Of a stretch of 64,000 nucleotides of DNA, positions 43,196 through 52,379 are shown in pieces; position 1 is the first letter of the stretch; each line of letters opens with the position of its first letter. Both the position numbers and the translations under genes were made by a program. Below the pieces are notes generated by a model, which made no database searches, had not been told where the DNA came from, and worked only from the letters and a program-made list of their open reading frames with translations. Source of the DNA: Ruminococcaceae bacterium R-25 (GTDB lineage Bacteria; Bacillota; Clostridia; Saccharofermentanales; Saccharofermentanaceae); contig QGFZ01000001.1 of assembly GCA_003149065.1 (NCBI GenBank), positions 1,178,001 to 1,242,000 on the forward strand, read 5' to 3'.

Positions 43196-43813
43196 TTACC
43201 CTTTAAGGTACTGTTTTCCCTTAATAAGATAGTCAATGCCTGAAACAATAGTCATAATAACACATATTCCGAAAAGTATATCTCCAATTATCGTGACCGC
43301 ATTAATCTCGATCGGATAACCATTAAAACCTAAACCGAAGATCTTAAGGAGCAAAGGCTCAAACATGAGGTAGATAAGAGCGATCATCTGGATAACGGTC
43401 TTGACCTTGCCGATCATTTTTGCCGCAATTACCTCGCCTTTTGCCGCAGCGATCATACGAAGACCTGATACAGCAAACTCTCTTAAGATTATTACCATTA
43501 CCGCCCAGGCGGAAATTCTTCCCAAACCGATAAACGCCAGCATAATGCTTATTACAAGTATCTTATCAGCCAAAGAATCTAAGAACTTTCCCAGATCCGT
43601 GATGAGATTGTACTTTCTGGCGATCTTTCCGTCGGCACAGTCAGTAAGGGACGCTAAGATGAAAACGCCTGCCGCAACTAACATGCCGTTGGAATTTATG
43701 AAGTTGTTCCAGCCTTCCGGCTGCCAGCCGAAAATGTTTATGGGCAACATAAAAAGGAGCGTAACCGGCACGAGAACGATCCTCAAGATGGAAAGCTTGT
43801 TAGGAAGATTCAT
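43196..43813 (-). CDS. pgsA: CDP-diacylglycerol-glycerol-3-phosphate phosphatidyltransferase
   Basis: Makes phosphatidylglycerol phosphate in the membrane. 205 residues with several membrane helices. The CDP-alcohol phosphotransferase signature is complete: TDCADGKIARKYNLITDLGK then FLDSLADK, holding the metal-binding aspartates. AAGGAG precedes the ATG. It lies behind rimO with a 71-nt gap and may be co-transcribed. Confidence 0.94.
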   Translation of the reverse strand: MNLPNKLSILRIVLVPVTLLFMLPINIFGWQPEGWNNFINSNGMLVAAGVFILASLTDCADGKIARKYNLITDLGKFLDSLADKILVISIMLAFIGLGRISAWAVMVIILREFAVSGLRMIAAAKGEVIAAKMIGKVKTVIQMIALIYLMFEPLLLKIFGLGFNGYPIEINAVTIIGDILFGICVIMTIVSGIDYLIKGKQYLKG

Positions 43814-43884
43814 AGTCTATTGCTCCTTTAATAAATAGTTACTTTAAAATCAACACACTAATAATACACAGAAATCCATATCCG

Positions 43885-45249
43885 TCAAATCGTAACGGCG
43901 GTCATGTCATATTCATCCGAACAATCGACAATTTTAGCATCCACAAAGTCACCTATATGGAGTTCTTCTTCCTGTGAAGCGATATAGATCACAGGATCGA
44001 CCTCAGGTGATTCGCCGTAGCTCCTGCCGACATAGAATATTCCGTCATCAGATACTGAGCAGATATTGACCTTAGTTACAGTTCCCAAACGCTTTTTGGA
44101 CTGCTCAGCCGAAATCTGCTTCTGGAGTTCATAGATCTCGTCATATCTTCTCTGCTTTGTCTCTTCGTCGATCTGGTCAGGCATATCATAAGCTTTTGTG
44201 CCTTCTTCAGGTGAGAAGATAAAGCAGCCTAATCTGTCGAACTTCCACTTCTTAAGGTTCTCCTTAAGTTCTGTGAAGTCATCTTCGGTCTCGCCGGGGA
44301 AACCTACCATAACGGTAGTTCTGATAATGCAGTCAGGCATGGCTTTTCTTATCATCTCAAGCCTTGAGGTGATGAGTTCAGCCGTATCCCTTCTGTGCAT
44401 AGCCTTTAATATCCTGTTGCTGCCGTGCTGGATCGGTATATCAAGATAGTGGGCAACCTTAGGGTTATTTGCCATCTCCTCAATAAGGTCGGGAGTGATT
44501 CCGTCCATGTAGCCGTACATGACACGGATAAGCTCGATGCCCTCTATCTCAGAGAGCTTTCTCAAAAGCTTGGTAAGGCTTCTCTCTTTATAGAGCTCGA
44601 TTCCGTAGTTCGTTGTATCCTGGGCAGCAAGGACGATTTCCTTTACTCCCCTTGATGCGATTATCTTTGCCTCTTCAACGATGTCTTCCATCGGGCGTGA
44701 TACGAAAGAACCTCTGATAAGAGGAATCGCACAGAATGTACATCTGTTAAGGCATCCCTCACCGATCTTTATCCAGGCATAAGCTTCAGTGGAAAGTTCC
44801 CTTTCCTTAATAAGATGCTTATAGCCGCCAACGCCTGTCGTTAAGTTGATTTTGTCGGATTCTTTATCAAACTCTGTAGCGAGCTTAGCTACTACATCTG
44901 CTATATCGCCATAGTGGGCTGTGCCGAGTACGGCATCCACTTCAGGGAGCTCTTTTAAGATATCTTCCGGATATCTCTGGGAAAGACAGCCTGAAACGAT
45001 TATCTTTTTAACATTTCCGTTAGGAACCTTGTAATCAGCGACATCAAGGATAGCATCGATTGCTTCCTTCTTAGCCGATTCAATGAAGCCGCATGTGTTG
45101 ATTACAACGATGTCTGATTTTGGAACATCGTTTATTACGTTATATCCGGCGAGCTTTAACTGCGTGGACATGTTCTCACAGTCTATAAGGTTCTTGGAAC
45201 ATCCGAGAGCCAGAAGAGTGATCTTAATATTTTCATTTGCTGTATTCAT
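43885..45249 (-). CDS. rimO: Ribosomal protein S12 methylthiotransferase RimO
   Basis: Radical-SAM enzyme that adds a methylthio group to Asp of ribosomal protein S12. 454 residues: MTTase N-terminal domain with cluster cysteines (LGCSKNLIDCEN, NTCGFIESAK, SGCLSQRY), radical-SAM motif GCLNRCTFCAIP, and a C-terminal TRAM-like domain (VDAKIVDCSDEYD). LGCSKN and IRGSFVSRP favour RimO over MiaB. No ribosome site is seen, while TGCTATATT lies 7 nt before the ATG. Divergent from the metallo-hydrolase gene. Confidence 0.94.
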   Translation of the reverse strand: MNTANENIKITLLALGCSKNLIDCENMSTQLKLAGYNVINDVPKSDIVVINTCGFIESAKKEAIDAILDVADYKVPNGNVKKIIVSGCLSQRYPEDILKELPEVDAVLGTAHYGDIADVVAKLATEFDKESDKINLTTGVGGYKHLIKERELSTEAYAWIKIGEGCLNRCTFCAIPLIRGSFVSRPMEDIVEEAKIIASRGVKEIVLAAQDTTNYGIELYKERSLTKLLRKLSEIEGIELIRVMYGYMDGITPDLIEEMANNPKVAHYLDIPIQHGSNRILKAMHRRDTAELITSRLEMIRKAMPDCIIRTTVMVGFPGETEDDFTELKENLKKWKFDRLGCFIFSPEEGTKAYDMPDQIDEETKQRRYDEIYELQKQISAEQSKKRLGTVTKVNICSVSDDGIFYVGRSYGESPEVDPVIYIASQEEELHIGDFVDAKIVDCSDEYDMTAVTI

Positions 45250-45256
45250 AGCAACG

Positions 45257-45265
45257 AATATAGCA
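45257..45265 (-). promoter_or_regulatory. Extended -10 promoter of rimO
   Basis: TGCTATATT on the minus strand ends 7 nt before the rimO ATG; TTGCGC lies 18 nt upstream of the hexamer. Transcription should begin at the start codon. Confidence 0.55.
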
Positions 45266-45287
45266 CACGAGCCTTATTAAGCGCAAA

Positions 45288-45296
45288 TGGTACAAT
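45288..45296 (+). promoter_or_regulatory. Extended -10 promoter of the metallo-hydrolase gene
   Basis: TGGTACAAT ends 6 nt before the ATG at 45303. No ribosome site lies between. Confidence 0.55.
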
Positions 45297-45302
45297 AACG
45301 AT

Positions 45303-45890
45303 ATGGTCACAAAGATTAAGTACGGCAATACAAATACATTCCTTATAAAAGGAACCAAAGCAAATATCCTGATAGATACAGACTATGCAGGTACTCTTTA
45401 TGCTTTCTACAAAGCGATCAAAGATAACGGCATCAAGATATCTGATATAGATTATCTGTTGGCTACGCATTACCACCCGGACCACATAGGACTTGTAAGT
45501 GAACTGATGGATCAGGGCGTAAAACTGCTGATTTTAGAATCGCAGCTGCCCTATGTCCACTATTCGGATCCGATATTTGCAAAAGAACCTTACCTTAACT
45601 ACAAAGCGATCGATGAGAGCAAAGCTGAAATCTTAAGATTCAGCGATGCTTCAGCGTTCCTGTCATCGATAGGGATCGATGGTGACATACTCCCTGCTCC
45701 AAGTCACAGTGAAGACAGCATAATAGTCACGTTAAAAGACGGCACTGTAATTGCAGGAGATCTGGAGCCATTTGAATATCTGGAAGCGTATAAAGATAAT
45801 AAAGTGCTTAAGGCCGACTGGGATAAGATTCTTAAGTCAAACCCTAAACGCGTCTTATATGCTCATGCAAATGAGAAGAGATTCGATTAA
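45303..45890 (+). CDS. Metallo-beta-lactamase fold hydrolase
   Basis: 195 residues with the zinc-binding signature HYHPDH (His56, His58, Asp60, His61), the third-site PSHSEDS, GDL for the bridging Asp and a C-terminal AHAN. The size and simple core resemble small glyoxalase-II-like or quorum-quenching-like MBL proteins; substrate unknown. On the plus strand between rimO and recX; its stop overlaps the convergent recX stop by 4 nt. An extended -10 box immediately before the ATG suggests a leaderless mRNA. Confidence 0.85.
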   Translation: MVTKIKYGNTNTFLIKGTKANILIDTDYAGTLYAFYKAIKDNGIKISDIDYLLATHYHPDHIGLVSELMDQGVKLLILESQLPYVHYSDPIFAKEPYLNYKAIDESKAEILRFSDASAFLSSIGIDGDILPAPSHSEDSIIVTLKDGTVIAGDLEPFEYLEAYKDNKVLKADWDKILKSNPKRVLYAHANEKRFD

Positions 45891-46345
45891 CCGAGATAAA
45901 GCCTGAAAGCTTTCCTCGCACATTCGATACCGTAACCGCGGAGAGTAGCGAGCTTTAAGAACTCGTTTTCCCTGTCAAAGCTGTCTTCGTCAGGGCTTCC
46001 GAAATTAGCTTCATAAAGAGCTTTGCAGGTGTCGACATCGCTGTCCAGTTCATCAACGACCATATCGGCATATTCCTGATCTATACCAGCCTCTAAAAGC
46101 CGCTGGTACATGAACTGTTTGCTTTCCTGCTTTTTTCCGGAACGGGCCGCCAAAACCTTGCGCGAGGCACGGAGATCATCAATATAACCGGAATCTATCA
46201 GAAGCTTAACTGCCTCAGCAGCTACAGCTTCTGAATAACCCTTCTGCATAAGATAAAGTCTTATCTTACCCGATGAGTATATGCCGGTGCCTATGTGCCT
46301 GATCGCGCAGGTTACGGCTTCCTTGGTCCTATTAGTATCAGACAT
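45887..46345 (-). CDS. recX: RecA regulator RecX
   Basis: Small helical modulator of RecA filaments, 152 residues. The three-helix RecX repeats are visible ([48 protein letters not shown]). It overlaps the end of recA by 8 nt, so translation is coupled, and it falls under the same SOS promoter. No T-rich hairpin follows; its 3' end overlaps the convergent gene. Confidence 0.9.
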   Translation of the reverse strand: MSDTNRTKEAVTCAIRHIGTGIYSSGKIRLYLMQKGYSEAVAAEAVKLLIDSGYIDDLRASRKVLAARSGKKQESKQFMYQRLLEAGIDQEYADMVVDELDSDVDTCKALYEANFGSPDEDSFDRENEFLKLATLRGYGIECARKAFRLYLG

Positions 46346-47462
46346 CGATACCTAAGATATCGTCGTCATCAGATTCTTCTTCGGGAGCAGCTTCTGCTGC
46401 AGCGCCTGCTGCGAAATCATCGTCATCTGCAGGCATGTAAGATTCTCTGATCTTATCTTCGATCTCGTCCTTGATATCAGGGTGATCAATGAGGTACTGC
46501 TTTGCTGCGTCTCTGCCCTGTGCGATCTTGGCGCCGTTATAAGCAAACCAGGATCCGCTCTTGTCGATGATATTGTTCTCAACACCAAGATCGATAATGC
46601 ATCCTTCGGATGAAACGCCCTTACCGTACATGATATCGAATTCAGCTTCCTTGAACGGAGGAGCTACCTTATTCTTAACAACCTTAACTCTTGTGTGGCT
46701 GCCTACAACGTCTGTACCGTTACGGAGTGTCTCAACCTTACGTACATCAAGTCTTACTGATGCGTAGAACTTAAGAGCACGGCCGCCGGGTGTTGTCTCA
46801 GGGTTACCGAACATAACACCGACCTTCTCACGGAGCTGGTTGATGAAGATACAGATAGTATTTGACTTGGAAACTACAGGAGCGAGCTTTCTTAAAGCCT
46901 GGCTCATGAGACGTGCCTGAAGACCAACGTGGGAATCACCCATCTCGCCTTCGATCTCTGCCCTCGGAACGAGTGCTGCAACTGAGTCGATAACTACTAC
47001 ATCGATGCATCCGCTTCTTACGAGTGTTTCGCAGATCTCTAATGCCTGCTCACCTGTATCAGGCTGTGACAAAAGGAGGTTATCAACGTCAACGCCGATG
47101 TTGCCTGCATAAACGGGATCAAGCGCGTGCTCAGCATCGATGAAAGCGCATGTGCCACCCATCTTCTGCGCTTCTGCTACGCAGTGGAGAGCTACTGTTG
47201 TCTTACCTGATGATTCAGGTCCATAGATCTCAATGATTCTTCCTCTGGGAAGTCCGCCGATACCTAAAGCGATATCAAGTGTCAGAGCACCTGTAGGAAT
47301 GGTGTCGATCTCTACCTGAGCCTTATCACCCAAACGCATAACTGCACCCTGGCCGAACTGTTTCTCAATCTGTGCCATTGCGGCATCAAGGGCCTTCCTT
47401 CTCTCGTCCTTATCCTGAACCTGAGCAACTGAGCCCTTTCCTGCATTTTTACTCTTAGCCAT
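46338..47462 (-). CDS. recA: Recombinase RecA
   Basis: DNA strand exchange and SOS co-protease. 374 residues with Walker A ([15 protein letters not shown]), [21 protein letters not shown], the L2-region [20 protein letters not shown] and an acidic C-terminal tail. The start [10 protein letters not shown] is chosen because GGAGG lies 6 nt before it; the frame runs 13 codons further upstream through the ribosome site and towards the LexA box. Strong promoter and LexA box indicate SOS control. Confidence 0.98.
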   Translation of the reverse strand: MAKSKNAGKGSVAQVQDKDERRKALDAAMAQIEKQFGQGAVMRLGDKAQVEIDTIPTGALTLDIALGIGGLPRGRIIEIYGPESSGKTTVALHCVAEAQKMGGTCAFIDAEHALDPVYAGNIGVDVDNLLLSQPDTGEQALEICETLVRSGCIDVVVIDSVAALVPRAEIEGEMGDSHVGLQARLMSQALRKLAPVVSKSNTICIFINQLREKVGVMFGNPETTPGGRALKFYASVRLDVRKVETLRNGTDVVGSHTRVKVVKNKVAPPFKEAEFDIMYGKGVSSEGCIIDLGVENNIIDKSGSWFAYNGAKIAQGRDAAKQYLIDHPDIKDEIEDKIRESYMPADDDDFAAGAAAEAAPEEESDDDDILGIDV

Positions 47463-47485
47463 ATTGATCCTCCAAAAAAAGAATT

Positions 47486-47497
47486 GAACATTTGTTC
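47486..47497 (-). promoter_or_regulatory. LexA (SOS) box of recA
   Basis: GAACATTTGTTC matches the Gram-positive LexA operator core GAAC-N4-GTTC exactly. It lies about 15 nt downstream of the -10 box, near the transcript start. Confidence 0.85.
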
Positions 47498-47511
47498 TCA
47501 TTTATGAGTTA

Positions 47512-47540
47512 ATTCTATTGTTATGATACACTTTTGTCAA
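47512..47540 (-). promoter_or_regulatory. Promoter of recA-recX
   Basis: Minus strand TTGACA (47540-47535), 17 nt, TAGAAT (47517-47512). Confidence 0.8.
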
Positions 47541-47673
47541 CAAAATTTACCTCCGAAATTCGAACAAAAACAAACAAGTCCCTTTTATTGGACACTTGCT
47601 TTTAAAAAGCCTTATTTTATGCGCTTTTCAGGCTTTCAAAAATGCTGAAATTACGCCCTTGGAACTTAAAAAA

Positions 47674-47733
47674 CGACAAAACCCGACAAAAGCCGACAAA
47701 AATCGTCTTCAAACCGACATAATTGCCGACAAA
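47674..47733. repeat. Phased CGACAAAA repeats upstream of recA
   Basis: CGACAAA occurs at 47674, 47684 and 47694, exactly 10 bp apart, and variants CCGACAT and CCGACAAA follow at 47714 and 47726. The A-tracts are in helical phase, as in bent DNA. The intergenic region 47541-47763 otherwise shows no gene. Confidence 0.7.
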
Positions 47734-47763
47734 AAACAATACCCAAGGGAAACTATTTTAGGA

Positions 47764-48723
47764 TCAATAACCCTTATTTTTATCTATCAGATTATTAAGA
47801 GGTAATCCTTTACCGTATCTGACGAGGTTCTCACAAAACAGATCAACATTCACGTTAAGCGTATGTTCCAGAGTGAGGTTGCCTGCCACATGGGGAGTTA
47901 TAAGAAGATTCTTTGTATTCCATATCTTGCTGTCAGCAGGGAGCGGTTCAGTCTTGAACACATCCAGTGCAGCACCTCCGAGCCTGCCGCTCTCCAGGCT
48001 CTCGCAAAGAGCATCTTCGTCGATTGCAGATCCCCTGCCGACATTTACTACATATGAGCCTTCCGGAAGCAGCTCTATTCTCTTACGGCTTAAAATATCT
48101 CTCGTCTCAGGAGTATCTGGAAGGCTCATTACGAGAAGGTCCGTTTCAGGAAGCACAGAATCAAGTTCGCTGACTTTCTTCACAGAGTCATACGAAGGAT
48201 CAGAGCTTATGCCGCTTCTGGACACGCCTGTAATGCTCTTGGGTTCAAAAGCCTTTGCTCTTTTTGCAAAGCAGCTTCCTATATCGCCGGTACCAAGCAC
48301 AACTATCCTGCAGTCTTTAAGAGACTTCTGGGGCTGCGGGAGGCTCCAGTTGCCTTTGAGCGATTCCCTGTATGAATAATCGATCTTTCTCATCATCATA
48401 AGTGATACACAGATGATATGCTCTGCGATCGTAACACCGTATGCGCCTGAAGAATTCGTGACCAGGCAGTCTTCATTAGCGAAGACACCGGGTTTCATGA
48501 GGTAGTCGACTCCAGCAGAAGGAACGGAAAGCCACTTAAGGTTTCTGTTCTTTTTCGCATTGCCCATACCAAAGCCGTAAATGATATCGCAGTCTTCCCA
48601 GTCAGAAGGGAACTCATATTCAGACTCTATAAACAGGACATCGCCGCCTGCTTTGTCTGCGGCTTTTCTGATCTTCTCTTTATGGATTTCCTTCAATAAC
48701 TTATTGATTACTACTATCTTCAT
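47764..48723 (-). CDS. D-isomer-specific 2-hydroxyacid dehydrogenase
   Basis: NAD(P)-dependent oxidoreductase of 319 residues. The Rossmann motif is VVLGTGDIGSCFAKRAKAF; catalytic Arg is in VVNVGRGSAIDE, Glu in DVFKTEPLP and His in TPHVAGNLT. This divergent group (short N-terminal domain, no ACT domain) includes glyoxylate/hydroxypyruvate-type reductases; the substrate is unknown. Its ATG overlaps the L,D-transpeptidase stop by 4 nt (ATGA). Confidence 0.88.
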   Translation of the reverse strand: MKIVVINKLLKEIHKEKIRKAADKAGGDVLFIESEYEFPSDWEDCDIIYGFGMGNAKKNRNLKWLSVPSAGVDYLMKPGVFANEDCLVTNSSGAYGVTIAEHIICVSLMMMRKIDYSYRESLKGNWSLPQPQKSLKDCRIVVLGTGDIGSCFAKRAKAFEPKSITGVSRSGISSDPSYDSVKKVSELDSVLPETDLLVMSLPDTPETRDILSRKRIELLPEGSYVVNVGRGSAIDEDALCESLESGRLGGAALDVFKTEPLPADSKIWNTKNLLITPHVAGNLTLEHTLNVNVDLFCENLVRYGKGLPLNNLIDKNKGY

Positions 48724-49739
48724 ACGGTCTTTACCGTCGTTCCCTTCGGAATGTTATCGTAGATCCACTTGGCAACGTCCTTGTTGAGTCTGATGCAGCC
48801 TGCTGATACATGCTGGCCGAGTCTTCCGTCCTGGACAGTGCCGTTATAGTTATAAGTAATACTATGGAAGTAATAAGGTCCGTTCCACTGTGTGGCATAA
48901 AGGCACTTCGAGCCGTGCGAATAGAAGTAGGATAACTTCTTCTTTACAGTATAAGTTCCTCTGGGTGTCGAATGGCCTTTCTTGCCGCAGGACATCGGAT
49001 ATATCTTATATAAAGACCATTCACCTACACTGCCCTTGAAGATCATGATATAGCAGTTATCGATATCTGCAATGATGTAGTATCCCGTCTTGCTCCTGAA
49101 AAGCTGTTCGTTGATGCAACGGACATGTTTTGCAGCATTCTTGTATTTCCAACCGAGATTGCCGTTCTTATCCAGATCGTAATAGTCATCACCGATGCAG
49201 GTCATGCCGTTTAAGTGATCGATGTAATTAGTTAACAAGATCTTCTTTACACGGATGTTATAAGAGTAGCAAAGCTTAACGAATTCATTGGAAGATACGA
49301 ACTCCCTAAAAACAAGATATCTGCTGGTTCCCTTTTCAAGCTTTGACAGATAAGATGCCTTTCCCTTGGAATCAGAATATCTTCCATAGCAGCCTGTATA
49401 AAGGTCTTCTATAAACTGCTCGTCAGAGTGGTGCAGGTCGTGATAGTCCTTGGAAAAATAGAAATGATATAAAACATCATAAGCTGACGATATTCCGCCC
49501 TTAAGGCTCCTGGCATACATTTCCTTCTCGGCCGGGTCACAGGAGTCTTTACGAAGTACTATTGAATAAAGCCTTCCGACGAACTTAAGATGCATCGGGT
49601 CGATTTCTTCTTCGATAGCCTCAACGCTGTCAACAGTATCAGCCGAAACAGAAAAAGAGGGCGCGAGATCAAACAGGCAGAAGACCGCTGCCACGATCAA
49701 TAAAGAACATATCAGATTTATAAAGCGGGTCTTAAGCAT
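48720..49739 (-). CDS. Secreted L,D-transpeptidase with DUF4214 domain
   Basis: 339 residues. A signal peptide or anchor (INLICSLLIVAAVFCLFDLA) is followed by a DUF4214-like domain (about 40-165; LKFVGRLYSIVLRKDS, VLYHFYFSKDYHD, EDLYTGCYGRYSDSKG) and a C-terminal YkuD domain with the catalytic QHVSAGCIRLNKDVAKWI. YkuD enzymes make 3-3 cross-links or attach proteins to peptidoglycan. DUF4214 often occurs on surface proteins, and its fusion to YkuD may recruit the enzyme. Start at the ATG preceded by GGTGAG; a longer TTG/GTG start lacks a ribosome site. Confidence 0.88.
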   Translation of the reverse strand: MLKTRFINLICSLLIVAAVFCLFDLAPSFSVSADTVDSVEAIEEEIDPMHLKFVGRLYSIVLRKDSCDPAEKEMYARSLKGGISSAYDVLYHFYFSKDYHDLHHSDEQFIEDLYTGCYGRYSDSKGKASYLSKLEKGTSRYLVFREFVSSNEFVKLCYSYNIRVKKILLTNYIDHLNGMTCIGDDYYDLDKNGNLGWKYKNAAKHVRCINEQLFRSKTGYYIIADIDNCYIMIFKGSVGEWSLYKIYPMSCGKKGHSTPRGTYTVKKKLSYFYSHGSKCLYATQWNGPYYFHSITYNYNGTVQDGRLGQHVSAGCIRLNKDVAKWIYDNIPKGTTVKTV

Positions 49740-49807
49740 CAGGTCACTCACCAATCCGTAATTCAGTTACATAATAACACGAACCGTGACCAAATCAGCA
49801 AGCGATA

Positions 49808-50743
49808 TCAGCAACCCAGATTATCCTTTGTATCGATCACTACAACGCAGAAAGGATCGACCCTTTTCATTATCTTGACCATCGTATCTTTGGGAACTGC
49901 AACGCAGCCTGCAGTGTACTTGTTATTGCCCGTGCAATGAAGGAAGATAGCAGAGCCTCTGCCTGGCGTGCACTCTTCATTGAAGCTTATGTTAAGGCAG
50001 TACTGGTATGCTTTCGAGTAATCTATCAGGTGCTCGCTGTTCTTCTTGTCGAGATCAGGATAATCGTTGATGCTCACCATCTCGTTATAGTGCATGCCTT
50101 CGCGCATGTCGCTTGACCAGTAAAGGTCCTTTGTAACCTTGATATAAGGGATCTTGCATCCCGGATCATCTGCAATACCGAAAGCCGTGGTGAAATAATA
50201 AACGCCGATAGGTGTCTTGCCGCATCCTTCTTTTCTCTCGGAATCTTTGACCATGCCGTTCTTGCCGACATATCCGTCAACTGATAAGACCTGGATCCAG
50301 TCACCGTCTTCATCACGTTCATGCATCGAGACCTTTGCGGTCGTCTTGTTCATGCGGGTAGCCGCAACGATAAGGAGCTGTGTCGTACCCGGATCTTTTG
50401 CCTGCGAAAGGTTTCTTACCCACTCGGGAGACAAGTCTTTTGCCTTGGTTGTTTCGGCAGCAGTAGTTTCAGTAGCCGTTGTTTCCGGAGTTGTTGCCGC
50501 TTCTGTAGTGGTTTCTGAAACCGCAGTTGTCTCTTCTTCTGTTTCTGAAGAAGCTGTTGTTTCAGCTGTTGTAGTCTCTTCTGTCTCAGAGAATGTCGTT
50601 GTCTCAATTACTTCCGAACTTGTAACAGACACTTCGCTTTCTGATGATTCGGTACCGTTTTTCGAGACATCGCAGGAAGAAAGTCCGAAAAGAATGCCGA
50701 TCAAGGCCATGCCGGAAACAAATCTTAGAGCAAGTCTCTTCAT
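49808..50743 (-). CDS. Lipoprotein L,D-transpeptidase
   Basis: 311 residues. The N-terminus MKRLALRFVSGMALIGILFG is followed by the lipobox LSSC, so it is a lipoprotein. A linker of about 90 residues made of Thr, Ser, Glu and Ala (ETTTAETTASSETEEETT) follows, then a YkuD domain with the catalytic block AIFLHCTGNNKYTAGCVAVP. Acts on peptidoglycan from the outer face of the membrane. Its ATG is 4 nt after the murJ stop, so it is likely translated together with the lipid II flippase. The longer frame upstream lies inside murJ. Confidence 0.87.
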   Translation of the reverse strand: MKRLALRFVSGMALIGILFGLSSCDVSKNGTESSESEVSVTSSEVIETTTFSETEETTTAETTASSETEEETTAVSETTTEAATTPETTATETTAAETTKAKDLSPEWVRNLSQAKDPGTTQLLIVAATRMNKTTAKVSMHERDEDGDWIQVLSVDGYVGKNGMVKDSERKEGCGKTPIGVYYFTTAFGIADDPGCKIPYIKVTKDLYWSSDMREGMHYNEMVSINDYPDLDKKNSEHLIDYSKAYQYCLNISFNEECTPGRGSAIFLHCTGNNKYTAGCVAVPKDTMVKIMKRVDPFCVVVIDTKDNLGC

Positions 50744-50747
50744 AGGA

Positions 50748-52379
50748 TCAGGCTTGCTTTGCAGCTTTTTTCTTGAAGATCTTGGCCTTGAACTTGTTGA
50801 TCCATTCTGTTGCTTCCTGCATGCGCAAGACAGCTGCCATGCCGAAATAAACAACAATGCCGATAACAAGCTTGATTCCGACAATACCGAGCTGCATGAG
50901 CTTGCCGCCTCTTGCCGGGAAGAACCCGTCGACAATGAAGACAACAACACCCATAACAGTAACGCACAAGGCTGCCTTCAAAAGGAATTTTACGATGCCG
51001 TGAGGCGCTAATTCCTTACGTCTGCAGTAAGTTACTGCAAGAAGCACCATCATAAAGATATTTGTGATCGAATATGCGAAAGAAAGTGACATGAGACCTA
51101 CGCCGAGCCTTATCATGACAGAGCATGCGACAGGATTTATAACGAGTCCTAAAATGCCTGCAAACAAAGGTATCTTGGTCTGACCGATCGCATAGAATGC
51201 CTGGTTAAACACATGAACGACCGTTGCTGTAACGATAGCGCTGCAGAATCCCAAAAGGAATGTTGCCGCAACTTCTGCCTGTTCATTTGTATATGCCGAA
51301 TGCCACTGGTAGATCGCTTTAACAACATCGACATTCATTACGCCGATGAATACTGCTGAAGGGATCGTCATAAAAAGAGCACTTCTCATCGAATGAGAAA
51401 TGAGGTTTGAAGCTTTCTGAAATCTCTTTGCTTCGTAGTCGCCAGAAAGCTCGGGAGTCATTACGGTAGTGATCGCTACGACGAATACCGAATAAGGTAT
51501 CTGCCAGATCGAATTTGCATTTCTGAAGCAGTAGACGCTTCCCTTGTCAAACTGGAGCGCAAAGCTGTTTAAAACGATCGCATTGATCTGTACTACGGAA
51601 GCAGAAATAAGGATCGGAATAGCTCGCTTGAAAAGTTTTAAAAGTTCCCTGTCAGCCAGATGAAAATCGGGCTTGAACTGTCTCATCTGCTTAAAGCCCA
51701 GAACATACTGGAACAGGAAATTGAATACTGCTGCAATAAGAATACCGCCTGTCGTCATCATAAGGTGGAGAAGATCGTTTCCGCCGAAGACATAGATAGC
51801 GGTTATAACGAGGATGTTATATAAAACCGGCGCAAACGAAGTGATCGTAAACCTTCTGTATGCAATAAGGATTCCGTTGCAGAGCGCTGCGAGCATGATG
51901 AAGAAGATCTGCGGAAACAAAAGCTTTGAAGCCTGTGCAGCCAGAGGAAGTATCTCCGGATTCTTAACATTATGGAAAAGGCTGTAGAACTCATAAAGCG
52001 GTTCGGAGAATATGGCGCCTATTGAGCAGCACACTATCATAACGATGCTTACTGCAGTAATGAATTTACTTACGATCTTTATAGCCTCTTTTTCCCTGCC
52101 GACAGCAAGCTGCGCGCTCATGAACGGAGCGATCGTAGAATAGATAGCTCCTCCGACAAGAAGGTTATAGAAAAGATCCGGGATATTAAAAGCGAGCATG
52201 TAAGCGTCGCGCAAAGCAGGTTCGGTAAATTTCCAGGAAACGATTACGTCACGGATAAGTCCGGAACCCTTTGTAATTATAAGGCCCAGACCTACAATTA
52301 TCGTTGATAGGGCAAAGCTCATCCCCTTTTTTGCATGGGAAGAAGCAGTCTTATTCTCTGTTCCTGTATTTTCAGCCAC
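50748..52379 (-). CDS. murJ: Lipid II flippase MurJ
   Basis: Peptidoglycan precursor flippase of the MOP superfamily; 543 residues and about fourteen helices. Typical sequences are GLGLIITKGSGLIRDVIVSW, DAYMLAFNIPDLFYNLLVGG and SAQLAVGREKE. It starts with GTG directly after the cinA-like stop (TAAGTG). The neighbouring L,D-transpeptidase supports a role in cell-wall synthesis. Confidence 0.92.
   Translation of the reverse strand: MAENTGTENKTASSHAKKGMSFALSTIIVGLGLIITKGSGLIRDVIVSWKFTEPALRDAYMLAFNIPDLFYNLLVGGAIYSTIAPFMSAQLAVGREKEAIKIVSKFITAVSIVMIVCCSIGAIFSEPLYEFYSLFHNVKNPEILPLAAQASKLLFPQIFFIMLAALCNGILIAYRRFTITSFAPVLYNILVITAIYVFGGNDLLHLMMTTGGILIAAVFNFLFQYVLGFKQMRQFKPDFHLADRELLKLFKRAIPILISASVVQINAIVLNSFALQFDKGSVYCFRNANSIWQIPYSVFVVAITTVMTPELSGDYEAKRFQKASNLISHSMRSALFMTIPSAVFIGVMNVDVVKAIYQWHSAYTNEQAEVAATFLLGFCSAIVTATVVHVFNQAFYAIGQTKIPLFAGILGLVINPVACSVMIRLGVGLMSLSFAYSITNIFMMVLLAVTYCRRKELAPHGIVKFLLKAALCVTVMGVVVFIVDGFFPARGGKLMQLGIVGIKLVIGIVVYFGMAAVLRMQEATEWINKFKAKIFKKKAAKQA

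Noticed and set aside
50744-50950. 69-residue N-terminal extension of the lipoprotein L,D-transpeptidase
   Set aside because: It lies within murJ in another frame; the real start has the lipoprotein signal.
50217-51011. 264-residue Val/Ser-rich plus-strand frame
   Set aside because: Antisense to the Thr/Glu linker of the lipoprotein transpeptidase and to murJ; the Val/Ser runs mirror that repeat.
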